Shown in pieces: positions 17,212-25,510 of a stretch of DNA of 64,000 nucleotides. Source of the DNA: Chitinimonas viridis. GTDB lineage: Bacteria > Pseudomonadota > Gammaproteobacteria > Burkholderiales > Chitinimonadaceae. Position 1 is the stretch's first letter. The number at the start of each line of letters is the position of its first letter. The DNA is taken from contig NZ_JAUFPU010000005.1 in the NCBI RefSeq assembly GCF_030409555.1, positions 1-64,000 of the forward strand, read 5' to 3'. The position numbers and the translations under genes were made by a program. The notes under the pieces were generated by a model. That model worked only from the letters and a program-made list of their open reading frames with translations, had not been told where the DNA came from and searched no databases.

Positions 17212-18522
17212 TTGGATACTGCTGGCATCGACCCTCTCACCGGTTTTCTGGACAGGCACGGATGCCTGCGCAATGCGGCACGCCTGACCGAGCACGCCCA
17301 TCGCGATCAAAAGCCGCTGTCGGCCATCTGGGTCAACCTGGACCGCTTCCGTAAAATCAATGGCTCACTGGGCATGGGTGGTGGTGATGCCGTCATCGCC
17401 AAGATGGGCGACCGCCTGCGCAGCCGCAACGAGCACCGTGCCCATATTGCCCGCATGGGTAGCGATGAATTTCTGCTGCTTGCCCCCGCCCACGGTTGCG
17501 AGGAGGCCGCCAGCCTGGCCAGCGAATTGCTGCAACTGATTGCGCAGCCCATGGAAGTGGGCGCCATGAGTCTCTACCCCACCTGCTCAGTGGGCGTGGC
17601 CTCGCTGGAATATGCCGAGGAAGCAGAAAGCCTGCTGCAACGGGCCGAGCATGCCATGCACGAGGCCAAGCGCCAGGGCGGCGGCCGGGTTGTGCAGTCG
17701 GGTGACGAGCAGTTACCAGGCCGCCTGGGCATCAAGCTGGCCAGAGAGGAACTCGAAGTCGAACACAAGCTGCATGCCGCTCTGCAGATAGGTGGGCTGT
17801 ACCTGCATTACCAGCCCATCGTCAGCTTCAATGGGCGTATAGAGGCCATCGAGGCATTGATGCGTTGCGAACTCAATGGCGAGATGGTGCCGCCGGTCAA
17901 GTTCATCCCGGTGGCAGAAAAAACCGGCCTGGTCATCCGCCTGGGTGAATGGAGCCTGATGCAAGGCGCCATGCAGGCCAAGCGGCTATCCGACCTGGGC
18001 CTGCCCACCAAGGTGGCTGTGAATGTCTCCCGCGCCCAGCTTACCGCCCCCAAGTTCTCCCAGGCGCTCTATGCGGCCCTGCTCTGCAGCGATGTAGAAC
18101 CCAGGCTGATCGAGCTGGAAATCACCGAATCGCTGTTCATGGACGTGTCCGAACTGGTGCAGTCCAATATGCGTGCCGCCATCGCCATGGGCGTCAGCCT
18201 GTCCATAGACGACTTTGGTACCGGTTACTCCTGCCTCGCTACGCTCAAGGATATCCCCGCCGGCAAGCTCAAGCTCGACCGCGCTTTCGTGGTGCCCCTG
18301 CCCGAGGACAGGCGGGTGTACGCCGTGGTCAAGGCCATCAGCCAACTGGGACGCGAGCTGGGCATGACGGTGGTGGCAGAAGGCGTGGAGAACGAACAGC
18401 AATCCTGCGCGCTGCAGGACGCCGGGGTCGATGCCATACAGGGTTATCTGCACGCCCGCCCCATGAGCGCCGATGCCGTCACCGGCTGGCTGGATCATCA
18501 AGCCGCCCTGCTGAAAGCCTAG
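17212..18522 (+). CDS. GGDEF-EAL cyclic-di-GMP protein
   Basis: A 436-residue protein with a GGDEF domain (about 6-165) directly followed by an EAL domain (about 180-430), and no sensor domain in this frame. The GGDEF signature reads GSDEF (83-87), one change from consensus, so cyclase activity is uncertain. The EAL side looks active: EALMRC (214-219), NVSRAQL, ELEITES and DDFGTGYS (333-340) are intact, so c-di-GMP hydrolysis to pGpG is the likely activity. The only start in frame after an upstream TGA is TTG 17212, which begins immediately before the GGDEF domain with no clear ribosome binding site; the N-terminus may be longer through a frameshift. An HDOD gene follows 21 bases later. Confidence 0.8.
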   Translation: MDTAGIDPLTGFLDRHGCLRNAARLTEHAHRDQKPLSAIWVNLDRFRKINGSLGMGGGDAVIAKMGDRLRSRNEHRAHIARMGSDEFLLLAPAHGCEEAASLASELLQLIAQPMEVGAMSLYPTCSVGVASLEYAEEAESLLQRAEHAMHEAKRQGGGRVVQSGDEQLPGRLGIKLAREELEVEHKLHAALQIGGLYLHYQPIVSFNGRIEAIEALMRCELNGEMVPPVKFIPVAEKTGLVIRLGEWSLMQGAMQAKRLSDLGLPTKVAVNVSRAQLTAPKFSQALYAALLCSDVEPRLIELEITESLFMDVSELVQSNMRAAIAMGVSLSIDDFGTGYSCLATLKDIPAGKLKLDRAFVVPLPEDRRVYAVVKAISQLGRELGMTVVAEGVENEQQSCALQDAGVDAIQGYLHARPMSADAVTGWLDHQAALLKA

Positions 18523-18543
18523 TCAGATGGGGACCGATCACAC

Positions 18544-19425
18544 ATGACTACGGAAACCACCCAATCGCCCTCGGTGGAAGAAATCTATGCCAGAACGGTG
18601 CTGGATATCGGCATACCGCCACGGCCCACCATACTGGACATCCTGGCGCGCGAATTGCGCAGTGGCGAGCCCGACTTCGGCCGTATCGCCCAGTGCGTCA
18701 GCGAAGACGTCAGCCTGTCGGCCGGCCTGATCAAGACCGCCAATTCGCCTTTTTTTGGCTTCCGTGTCCGCGCCCGCACGGTCTCCCATGCGCTGACCAT
18801 GCTGGGCATCAATATCGCAGGCAAGGCCATCGCCGGGGTGGCGCTACGCAATGCCTTCCCGGCCAGCCCGGCACTGGAACGCTTCTGGGACGCCTCCGCC
18901 CGCATTGCCGAATATTCCGGCCATCTGGTAGGGCTATTGGGTGTGCGTGAAGGCATACGCAGCGATGATGCCTATACCTTCGGCCTGTTTCGTGACTGCG
19001 GCATGCCAGTGCTGATGCGCAAGTTCCCCGCCTATCGCGACACCTTGCTGCGCGCTAATGCCAACCCCGACAAGCGCTTCACCGCCATAGAAGACGAAGA
19101 CTTCCCCACCAATCATGCCATTGTGGGTTGCATGCTGGCCCAAAGCTGGTCGCTGCCTGAGGAAATCTGCCTGGCCATCCGCCACCATCACGACTTTTTA
19201 TTGATGCAGTCAGGGGCAATCAGCCTGCCGCCGGCCAGCCGACGACTGGTGGCGCTGGCGCAACTGGCCGAGTACATACACCAGCAACATAGCGGCATGA
19301 ACCAGACCGAGGAATGGGCAAAGCTGGGCATGGCCAGCCTCAGCACCCTGGAGCTGGGACAGGTACAGTTGGACGAGTTGGCAGCACAGGTAGTGGCGCA
19401 CAGCGCACAGGCAGATATCGAATAG
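18544..19425 (+). CDS. HDOD-domain protein
   Basis: A 293-residue protein with an HDOD domain across about residues 20-215, a degenerate HD-family fold used in signalling rather than hydrolysis. Family features are IKTANSPFFGFRVRARTVSHALTMLGI and the loop with RDCGMP, in place of a full HD metal site. It follows the GGDEF-EAL gene in the same direction, a combination often found in c-di-GMP and motility control. A second HDOD gene lies at 44897-45760. GGGGA about 10 bases upstream is the probable ribosome binding site. Confidence 0.85.
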   Translation: MTTETTQSPSVEEIYARTVLDIGIPPRPTILDILARELRSGEPDFGRIAQCVSEDVSLSAGLIKTANSPFFGFRVRARTVSHALTMLGINIAGKAIAGVALRNAFPASPALERFWDASARIAEYSGHLVGLLGVREGIRSDDAYTFGLFRDCGMPVLMRKFPAYRDTLLRANANPDKRFTAIEDEDFPTNHAIVGCMLAQSWSLPEEICLAIRHHHDFLLMQSGAISLPPASRRLVALAQLAEYIHQQHSGMNQTEEWAKLGMASLSTLELGQVQLDELAAQVVAHSAQADIE

Positions 19426-19476
19426 TTAGCCGCCGGGCACTTCCAGTTTTGCGCCAGGCAGGCTACAACAGAGGCC

Positions 19477-20952
19477 ATGCGCGAATACCAAGACTACGAT
19501 GCCCTGGGCCTGGTCCAACTGATACAGACTGGCGAAGCCACACCGTCAGCTTTGCTGGAAGCAGCCATTGCCCGCTGTGAGGCAGTAAATCCAGCACTCA
19601 ACGCCGTGATCGTGCCGCTCTACGAGCAGGCCCGCACCCTGGCGCGCCAGCCACTACCGCCAGCACCCTTTGCCGGCGTACCCTTTCTGCTCAAGGATCT
19701 GCTGGCCGCCCTGCAGGGAGCGCCCCTGGCCAATGGTTGCCAGGCACTCAAAGGCTGGGTATCCGATTACGATAGCGAACTGGTCAGGCGGTTCAAGGCG
19801 GCAGGCGTCGTGATCTTCGGCAAGACCAATACGCCGGAGTTCGGCCTGCTGGGCTATACCGAACCCGAAGCCTGGGGACCGACCCGCAACCCCTGGTCGC
19901 TTAGCCACTCACCGGGTGGCTCCTCTGGCGGCGCAGCAGCAGCCGTCGCAGCCGGTATCGTGCCCATGGCGCACGGTGGCGATGGCGGTGGGTCCATACG
20001 TATTCCTGCCAGCAATTGCGGCCTGTTCGGGCTCAAACCCAGCCGTGGACGCATCCCCCTGGGGCCGGATTTCGGCGAGGTCTGGGCCGGTGCCGTGCAG
20101 GAAGGCGTGGTCAGCCGTAGCGTACGCGACACCGCCGCCATGCTCGATTGCATTGCCGGGCCCGAGCATGGTGCCCCCTATGTGATTGCCGGCCCAGCCA
20201 CTACTTTTGCCCATGCCGCCAGCCAACCGCCCCCCCGGTTACGCATAGGTGCGGTATTAAGCACGCCCGACACGCCCATGCACGCAGACTGCCGCGCAGC
20301 CGTTGAAGCCGCCGTGTCACTGCTGCACGAATTGGGCCACGAGGTCGAAGAGGTTGCCCTACCTTACGACCATGCACAGCTGCTGGATTGCTACCTCACC
20401 ATGTACTACGGCGAAACCGCCACCGATCTGCGTTGGCTGGCACGCCACCTGGGCCGGCCATTACGCCGTGGCGATGTAGAGCTGGAAACCTGGATACTGG
20501 GACGCATGGGCGAGCAAATGCGCGCCGCCGATTTCAGCGCGGCCAAGCGCGACTGGAATCAACTGGCACGAGCAATGGGGCATTTTCACCAGCAGTACGA
20601 CCTGCTGCTCACCCCCACGCTGGCAGCACCTCCTACCCGAATAGGTGAACTCAAGACACCACCATTGCAGCGCGCAGCCTTGTCGGCCATCGCAACCCTG
20701 GGTGGCATAGGCCTGCTGCGCAAGGCCATACACGAGCAAGCCTGCATCAACTTCGCCCGCATGCCCTACACCCAGCTGGCCAACCTCACCGGACAACCGG
20801 CCATGTCGGTGCCGCTGCACTGGAACGCCGCCGGCTTACCCATAGGCGTGCAGTTCGTCGCTGCCATCAACCGCGAGGACTGCCTGTTGTCCCTGGCTTG
20901 CCAACTGGAAGCCGCTCGCCCATGGGCACATCGGCGTCCAGTGCTAGCGTAA
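19477..20952 (+). CDS. Amidase-signature family amidase
   Basis: A 491-residue amidase. The Ser-cisSer-Lys triad is visible: Lys73 (FLLKDLL), the GGSSGG loop (148-152) with the cis serine, and the nucleophile Ser173 in GGSIRIP. Such enzymes hydrolyse amides to acid and ammonia in the cytoplasm; the substrate is unknown. It is not a GatA candidate on context, as no gatB or gatC is adjacent. AGAGG just before the ATG is a fair ribosome binding site. A copy of the AGAGCCTGTTATG sequence follows the stop directly. Confidence 0.88.
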   Translation: MREYQDYDALGLVQLIQTGEATPSALLEAAIARCEAVNPALNAVIVPLYEQARTLARQPLPPAPFAGVPFLLKDLLAALQGAPLANGCQALKGWVSDYDSELVRRFKAAGVVIFGKTNTPEFGLLGYTEPEAWGPTRNPWSLSHSPGGSSGGAAAAVAAGIVPMAHGGDGGGSIRIPASNCGLFGLKPSRGRIPLGPDFGEVWAGAVQEGVVSRSVRDTAAMLDCIAGPEHGAPYVIAGPATTFAHAASQPPPRLRIGAVLSTPDTPMHADCRAAVEAAVSLLHELGHEVEEVALPYDHAQLLDCYLTMYYGETATDLRWLARHLGRPLRRGDVELETWILGRMGEQMRAADFSAAKRDWNQLARAMGHFHQQYDLLLTPTLAAPPTRIGELKTPPLQRAALSAIATLGGIGLLRKAIHEQACINFARMPYTQLANLTGQPAMSVPLHWNAAGLPIGVQFVAAINREDCLLSLACQLEAARPWAHRRPVLA

Positions 20953-21610
20953 GAGCCTGTTATGCACTCAAATCCTTAATGTGGGGTAACGGGCCGAGCG
21001 AGCGCCAAGGCCCCCCTGGCGCTAGACCTAGGTGCCCCCAGAACCAGTTGGCGCTCGCCGCCAGATTGAGTCGGCATCCGGGGCGTTGCGACCATTTGAT
21101 TGAACCACCCTGCCAGAGCTGGTCGTATCGCAGCCGGTGCAGACAAGGTTATGCTACGGTCAGGCGAGCCGGTTATGAGGCAGTAATAGCTGGTGCCGGT
21201 TAGTCTTCTGAAACACACAGATTCACGTTCAACAAAGCCTGCTTCACCCCAGCCTCGGTAGTTGGGGGTATCCTGCGTTGTGGTGGCTTTGCATCGATTG
21301 CCGCAAGGCCATATCAAGTAGCGAACTGCTTCAATACACTGGCAACGCCGGACAAGTATCATCGTCTGGCAAGGGGTTTCACTGCGCGTTAGATGGAGGA
21401 CGCATGAAACGCCTGCAACACCTGCCTGGATAGAATCAACTCGGCATCCAGGTGGCAGCAGCAATGATTGCGTCGGTAGACGGGTGGATAAACCTGCACC
21501 GACGGTAGTTTGCAATCAGGGGAGAAATGGATCAGACACTGGTAGCGCACTCGGGCGCCGACAGCTGTTTGGTGAAGCGTAGTGTACGAAAGCATCTATG
21601 AGCACAGAGA
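20953..21610. other. Long non-coding region upstream of luxR-type gene
   Basis: About 650 bases with no convincing gene. It contains the AGAGCCTGTTATG motif shared with 38707, a CCAG-AG-CTGG palindrome inside a las-box-like stretch at 21108-21127, and a 9-codon frame with a good ribosome binding site (21404-21433) followed by an imperfect hairpin to about 21460. These may belong to control of the quorum-sensing regulator, but none is proven. Confidence 0.45.
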
Positions 21611-22348
21611 ATGCTGTACCTAGAGAAATATCAAAGCCTGATCTCGGCTTCAACCGAAGCAGAGGCCTTGCAGCAACTGAGCAATGTCGCCAGCCAGTAT
21701 GGTTACGACAGCATCTTGCTGGCAGCCGTGCCCACGCCCGGCCAACCACTCGAAACGGCCTATCTGCGCAGTACCTACGATACGGCATGGCGCGAAACCT
21801 ACGACAAGCGGGGTTTCGGCGCCATCGATCCTACCGTGTCGCATTGCTTCTCGCATTCAGCCCCCATGGTGTGGAGCCCGGATAGCTTCAAGACGCAGGA
21901 CGAGCGCGCCCTGTATGAGGAAGCGTCTGGCTATGGACTCAAGGCCGGCATCACCCTGCCCTTTCACGGGCCCGGGGGCGAGGTCGGCATGTTGACGCTG
22001 GTACGGGATGAGTTGGCCAATCAGGGATTCTACGAGTCGCTGCGATCTTCAATGAGCGATCTGGCCTTGCTGCGCGACTTGGCGTTCGAGGTATTGCGCC
22101 CGCATATCCACGCCCAGACGCCGGCCAAGCAACAGCCGGAAGCCATACTGCCCAGCCTCACCAGCAAGGAAATGGAGTACCTGAAGTGGCTGACCGCAGG
22201 GAAAACCGACTGGGAGATATCCCGCATCATGGGGGTGTCGGTCGCTGGCGCACGTTTCCATATCGCCAATCTGCGACGCAAGTTTGACGTCAGCCGACGT
22301 ACCGACGTGGTCGTCCGTGCCCTGCAGATGGGTCTGGTTGCGCTCTAG
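21611..22348 (+). CDS. LuxR-type quorum-sensing regulator
   Basis: A 245-residue transcription factor with an N-terminal acyl-homoserine-lactone-binding domain (about 15-165) and a C-terminal LuxR helix-turn-helix (about 180-242). All residues usually invariant in the ligand pocket are present: Trp60, Tyr64, Asp73, Pro74, Trp88 and Gly113 (TraR numbering Trp57, Tyr61, Asp70, Pro71, Trp85, Gly113). The DNA-binding part has LTSKEMEYLKWLTAGKT and the recognition region VSVAGARFHIANLRRKF. The start at 21611 gives the normal length. It is followed by an opposing small regulator and a LuxI-type synthase, so it is very likely the cognate receptor. A GC hairpin follows the stop. Confidence 0.93.
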   Translation: MLYLEKYQSLISASTEAEALQQLSNVASQYGYDSILLAAVPTPGQPLETAYLRSTYDTAWRETYDKRGFGAIDPTVSHCFSHSAPMVWSPDSFKTQDERALYEEASGYGLKAGITLPFHGPGGEVGMLTLVRDELANQGFYESLRSSMSDLALLRDLAFEVLRPHIHAQTPAKQQPEAILPSLTSKEMEYLKWLTAGKTDWEISRIMGVSVAGARFHIANLRRKFDVSRRTDVVVRALQMGLVAL

Positions 22349-22360
22349 GGTTGCCAGGCG

Positions 22361-22375
22361 GCCGGCCGAGCCGGC
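22361..22375. terminator. GC hairpin after luxR-type gene
   Basis: GCCGGC-CGA-GCCGGC immediately after the stop. It has no T-run, so termination strength is uncertain. Confidence 0.35.
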
Positions 22376-22542
22376 TGCGCGGCATGGCTGGCGTGGGCCA
22401 CGCCGGTACTTAATCAGCGGCAGGCGATATCCGAATAGGGTATCGCACGCCTGAACGACACGTAGGGATAACAATGCACCTCAACAGCAGAGTGCGCCTG
22501 GGCACACCCTGCTGCTCGATCAGGCTGCAAGCCGGACTAGGT

Positions 22543-22827
22543 TCAGTCGCAGGCTACTTCTACCTTTGCCATCGCCAAGGATAAGTCATGATCGGTCACA
22601 CGACCATCCAGGTACAGGTGTATCAGGATCTGCAGCGATGCCGGCAAGGGCAGGCCTTGCTCGAAACGGCTACCGCTGGACTGGCTGACGCCAAAGCGCC
22701 GCCAGAACTCGGTCTGGTTCTCTCCCAGGATCTTGCGCAAGCAGCGCAATTTGTCCTTATGAGCCAAAGGAAGGGCAAAGCCCCGCTTATCTCGTGCATT
22801 CAGCACGTACATTGCCTGTGCGGACAT
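22543..22827 (-). CDS. RsaL-like HTH repressor
   Basis: A 94-residue helix-turn-helix protein located between the luxR-type and luxI-type genes on the opposite strand. The core NQTEFWRRFGVSQSSGSRFEQG is strongly reminiscent of RsaL of Pseudomonas, the repressor encoded at the same position between lasR and lasI, and the following LPASLQILIHLYLDGRVTDHDL also fits that family. RsaL binds the synthase promoter and limits signal production, giving homeostasis. I infer the same role here. The start at 22827 has an AGG five bases upstream. Its promoter region faces that of luxI, and both could share control sites between 22828 and 22975. Confidence 0.82.
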   Translation of the reverse strand: MSAQAMYVLNARDKRGFALPLAHKDKLRCLRKILGENQTEFWRRFGVSQSSGSRFEQGLPLPASLQILIHLYLDGRVTDHDLSLAMAKVEVACD

Positions 22828-22890
22828 ACTGCCTCGCTATTCTGCCGTGAACGACGGGCGCAAAGTCTGTCATGCACCCCATCCATCCAC

Positions 22891-22910
22891 ACCTAGCAAG
22901 GTAGCTAGTA
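22891..22910 (+). promoter_or_regulatory. Candidate lux box of luxI-type promoter
   Basis: A 20-base imperfect palindrome of the NNCT-N12-AGNN form with the core CTAGC...GCTAG. Its centre is 22900.5. The TATATT at 22931-22936 would place +1 near 22943, putting the box centre at -42.5, exactly the geometry of LuxR-activated promoters. Confidence 0.65.
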
Positions 22911-22927
22911 CCGCTATTAACCTAACT

Positions 22928-22942
22928 GCATATATTTTATGC
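22928..22942. promoter_or_regulatory. Palindrome over the luxI -10, candidate RsaL operator
   Basis: GCATATATTTTATGC has perfect 5-base arms around a 5-base centre and overlaps the presumed -10 TATATT. A repressor bound here would block the promoter. It is not identical to the Pseudomonas RsaL site, so the assignment is an inference from position. Confidence 0.4.
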
Positions 22943-22975
22943 GGCCTGGGTATGCCTAATCACGGGAGGATGTAA

Positions 22976-23566
22976 ATGCAAACCATGTCTCAAACCATAC
23001 AGATCAGTCGGCGCCAGCAGTTCAATGGCGGCGACTTGCGCGCCATACATTGCCTGCGCGCCCGCGTCTTCAGGGACAGGATGGGTTGGGAGGTTCCGGT
23101 GCTCGCAGGCATGGAAATCGACGGCTATGACGCCCTTGAGCCCCACTACATGGTGTTGCGCAATCACAGCCAGGATGTCTATGGCTGCTGGCGCCTGCTG
23201 CCCACGCTAGGCCCCTATATGCTCAAGGACACCTTCCCCGAGCTGCTCCACGGCCAGCAGGCGCCGGAACAAGCCGACGTGTGGGAGCTGAGCCGCTTTG
23301 CCATAGAAACGGACGGCTCGCACACCTTCGGTTTTGCCGACCAGGCACTGGATGCCATGCGCGAAATCGTCCGCTTTGCTGACGAGAACGGCATACGTCG
23401 CTATGTCACCGTCACCACTACCGCCATAGAGCGCATGCTGCGCCGCGCAGGTATCGAGATCAGCCGCTTCGGCCCACCTATCCGCATTGGTGTCGAGAAC
23501 GCTGTGGCGCTGACCATAGAACTGGGCGATCAGACGCACAATGCCTTGTTCGGCTTGAAACACTAG
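22976..23566 (+). CDS. Acyl-homoserine-lactone synthase (LuxI family)
   Basis: A 196-residue enzyme that makes N-acyl-homoserine lactone from S-adenosylmethionine and an acyl donor (acyl-ACP or acyl-CoA). All conserved catalytic positions are found: Arg28, Phe32, Trp38 (MGWEV), Glu47, Asp49 and Asp52 (EIDGYD), Arg73 (GCWRLLPT), Glu104 and Arg107 (WELSRF). The acyl chain cannot be read from sequence. GGGAGGA five bases before the ATG is a strong ribosome binding site. A lux box and -10 lie upstream, indicating positive autoregulation, with the divergent RsaL-like protein as probable brake. Confidence 0.94.
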   Translation: MQTMSQTIQISRRQQFNGGDLRAIHCLRARVFRDRMGWEVPVLAGMEIDGYDALEPHYMVLRNHSQDVYGCWRLLPTLGPYMLKDTFPELLHGQQAPEQADVWELSRFAIETDGSHTFGFADQALDAMREIVRFADENGIRRYVTVTTTAIERMLRRAGIEISRFGPPIRIGVENAVALTIELGDQTHNALFGLKH

Positions 23567-23685
23567 CCACGCAGGTAGGAGGTGATGGACTGAACAGGCG
23601 CCCGATGTCGAAGCAGCCTGATACCGCAGGCACCTAACTGGATCAAACGCAGCACGGAGCAAGAGCAGGAGGAGAAAAGAGGCAG

Positions 23686-23709
23686 GCGCCCCACCCACAG
23701 GTGGGGCGC
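23686..23709 (-). terminator. Hairpin after glgA
   Basis: A 9-base perfect GC stem (GCGCCCCAC / GTGGGGCGC) with a 6-base loop between the convergent luxI-type and glgA genes. In the minus direction a CTCTTTTC stretch follows after several bases, so it more likely serves glgA. Confidence 0.5.
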
Positions 23710-23734
23710 ACTGACCCTGCCCCTGCAGCAGCGA

Positions 23735-25198
23735 TCACGCCACCTGCTTCAGTGCAGCGCGATACAAAGCCTGGTAAGCCTTGGCCGGGCCCGCCCAGCC
23801 AAAATGCTGCTGCATGGCATGCCGCCTCACCTCGCGCCAGGCCTGGGGCTTGGCATACAAGGCGAAGGCCCGTCGCACCGCCGCGTCGAAATCAGCCTGC
23901 TCAAATCGCTCGAACAGCATGCCAGTGGCGCTGGCGTCCTGCAGGTTCTCCAGGCTGCAATCCCGCACACTGTCGGCCAGTCCACCGGTGCGGCGCGCCA
24001 ACGGCAGGGCACCATAGCGCATGCCATACATCTGGGTCAGTCCACAGGGCTCAAAGCGCGAGGGCAGCAGCACCACATCGCTACCGGCAAACAGCCGATG
24101 TGACAAAGGCTCGTCAAAGCCCAGCCTCACCGCCACGCGGCCTGGATAGCGGCCCAGCAGTTCGCTAAAGCCCGCTTCCAGTTCAGGCTCACCACTCCCC
24201 AGCACAGCCAGTTGGCCGCCTTGGGCCAGCAAGGCCTCAGCCCCGGCCAGTACGAGGTTCAAACCCTTTTGCTCGGTTAACCGACTCACCACACAAAACA
24301 GCAGGCCCGTCGGTTCTGCCACCAGCCCCAGTTCCGCCTGCAAGGCGGTCTTGCAGCGGGCCTTGCCACCGGTTTTGTCGGCATCGAAATGGCCCGGCAA
24401 GGTGGGGTCGGTAGCCGGATTCCACAGGGCTTCATCCACACCGTTGAGTATGCCGCTCAAGGCAGCCCGCCTATGCCGCAGCAAGCCTTCCAGGCCGCAG
24501 CCATGTTCGGCGGTCTGGATCTCAGCGGCATAACTGGGGCTTACCGTCGCCAACCGGTCGCTGTAGTACAGCCCGGCCTTGATAAACGACAGCTGACCGT
24601 GGAACTCCATGCCATCCATGGCATAGCACTGCGCCGGCAAGCCCAGCTCGGCAAACAGGCTGGCTGGGAACAGACCCTGGTAGGCCAGATTGTGTATGGT
24701 GAACACACAGGCTGCGTCGGCCATATCGGGTGCCGGCGTAGTCTGTTTCAGGTAGGCCGCTGCCAGGCCGGCATGCCAGTCATGACCATGCAGTACATCA
24801 GGCCGCCAATCCGGCAACAAGCCCTGCGCCATACGTGCTGCCACCCACCCCAGCAAGGCGAAGCGTCGATGGTTATCGGTATAGGGATGATGCTCGGCAT
24901 CGGCATAGGGATTGCCCACGCGGTCATACAGCCCTGGTGCATCGATCACAAAGGCAGGTACGCCATCAGGCAGGTAGCCTTGCCACAGGGTTAAGGGGCC
25001 ACTGCCCAAGCGCGGCGGCATGCTGGCCTGTACCTTGGCGTCCTGCAGCCCTGCCCGTATGGCCGGAAAGCCCGGCAACACGATACGGGCGTCCAGCCCC
25101 AGCTGGCGCTGCGCCGCCGGGAGCGCTCCCACCACATCGGCAAGGCCGCCAGTCTTGAGCAGGGGGTAACATTCAGCAGCGACGTGCAAAACCTTCAT
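23735..25198 (-). CDS. glgA: Glycogen synthase (ADP-glucose type)
   Basis: A 487-residue GT5 glycosyltransferase that elongates alpha-1,4-glucan from ADP-glucose. KTGGLAD (15-21) is the ADP-glucose-binding motif, and the C-terminal GT-B domain has SRFEPCGLTQMYGMRYG with the catalytic Glu of EPCG, then RRTGGLADSV. Length is normal. It is the last gene of the pgm-glgC-glgA series, separated from glgC by about 310 bases that contain an 8-base tandem repeat in its upstream region. Confidence 0.95.
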   Translation of the reverse strand: MKVLHVAAECYPLLKTGGLADVVGALPAAQRQLGLDARIVLPGFPAIRAGLQDAKVQASMPPRLGSGPLTLWQGYLPDGVPAFVIDAPGLYDRVGNPYADAEHHPYTDNHRRFALLGWVAARMAQGLLPDWRPDVLHGHDWHAGLAAAYLKQTTPAPDMADAACVFTIHNLAYQGLFPASLFAELGLPAQCYAMDGMEFHGQLSFIKAGLYYSDRLATVSPSYAAEIQTAEHGCGLEGLLRHRRAALSGILNGVDEALWNPATDPTLPGHFDADKTGGKARCKTALQAELGLVAEPTGLLFCVVSRLTEQKGLNLVLAGAEALLAQGGQLAVLGSGEPELEAGFSELLGRYPGRVAVRLGFDEPLSHRLFAGSDVVLLPSRFEPCGLTQMYGMRYGALPLARRTGGLADSVRDCSLENLQDASATGMLFERFEQADFDAAVRRAFALYAKPQAWREVRRHAMQQHFGWAGPAKAYQALYRAALKQVA

Positions 25199-25244
25199 CA
25201 GTGGTCACTCGGTAGGTAAAGCGCAGGGGCATGGCACCCTAAAC

Positions 25245-25306
25245 GGCATCTCGGCATCTCGGCATCTCGGCATCTCGGCATCTCGGCATCTCGGCATCTC
25301 GGCATC
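25245..25306. repeat. 8-bp tandem repeat GGCATCTC x7.75
   Basis: Seven perfect copies of GGCATCTC (25245-25300) plus a partial copy (to 25306), 47 to 108 bases upstream of the glgA start. Perfect identity indicates recent or ongoing slippage. As the copy number changes in steps of 8 bases, it could alter promoter spacing or leader structure of glgA. Confidence 0.95.
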
Positions 25307-25510
25307 GGACCAGACCAGTGCGCTTGGGTTCAGCCAAACGCTGGTGCTGGTAGCCTGCCATGAAAGAGATCGTTGAAACGACAGCCTATCCAGTTGAAAA
25401 GGGGCAGCTGCGAGGGAGAACGCAATCTGCGGAGCGCCCGGCGCCATGGCTTCACCGATGCCCGTCCAGTCCGGCACCACCCACCCATGAGCTGAGCCCA
25501 TGGCAAACGC
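25307..25510. other. Rest of glgC-glgA intergenic region
   Basis: About 200 bases without a supported gene. Its position suggests that it carries the 5' region or a secondary promoter of glgA; no clear -35/-10 pair or hairpin terminator was found. Confidence 0.4.

Noticed and set aside
20976-21515. Long minus-strand open frame in the region upstream of luxR
   Set aside because: It has biased but unnatural composition, no family resemblance, no ribosome binding site and no supporting neighbours; GC-rich DNA gives many such frames.
25245-25306. CRISPR-like array
   Set aside because: The copies are contiguous 8-base units with no spacers; it is a simple sequence repeat.
25205-25501. Minus-strand frame across the 8-base repeat encoding a CRDAEMPR-type repeat
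   Set aside because: The apparent peptide repeat is only the translation of the tandem DNA repeat; an 8-base unit is read through all three frames and has no start or homology support.
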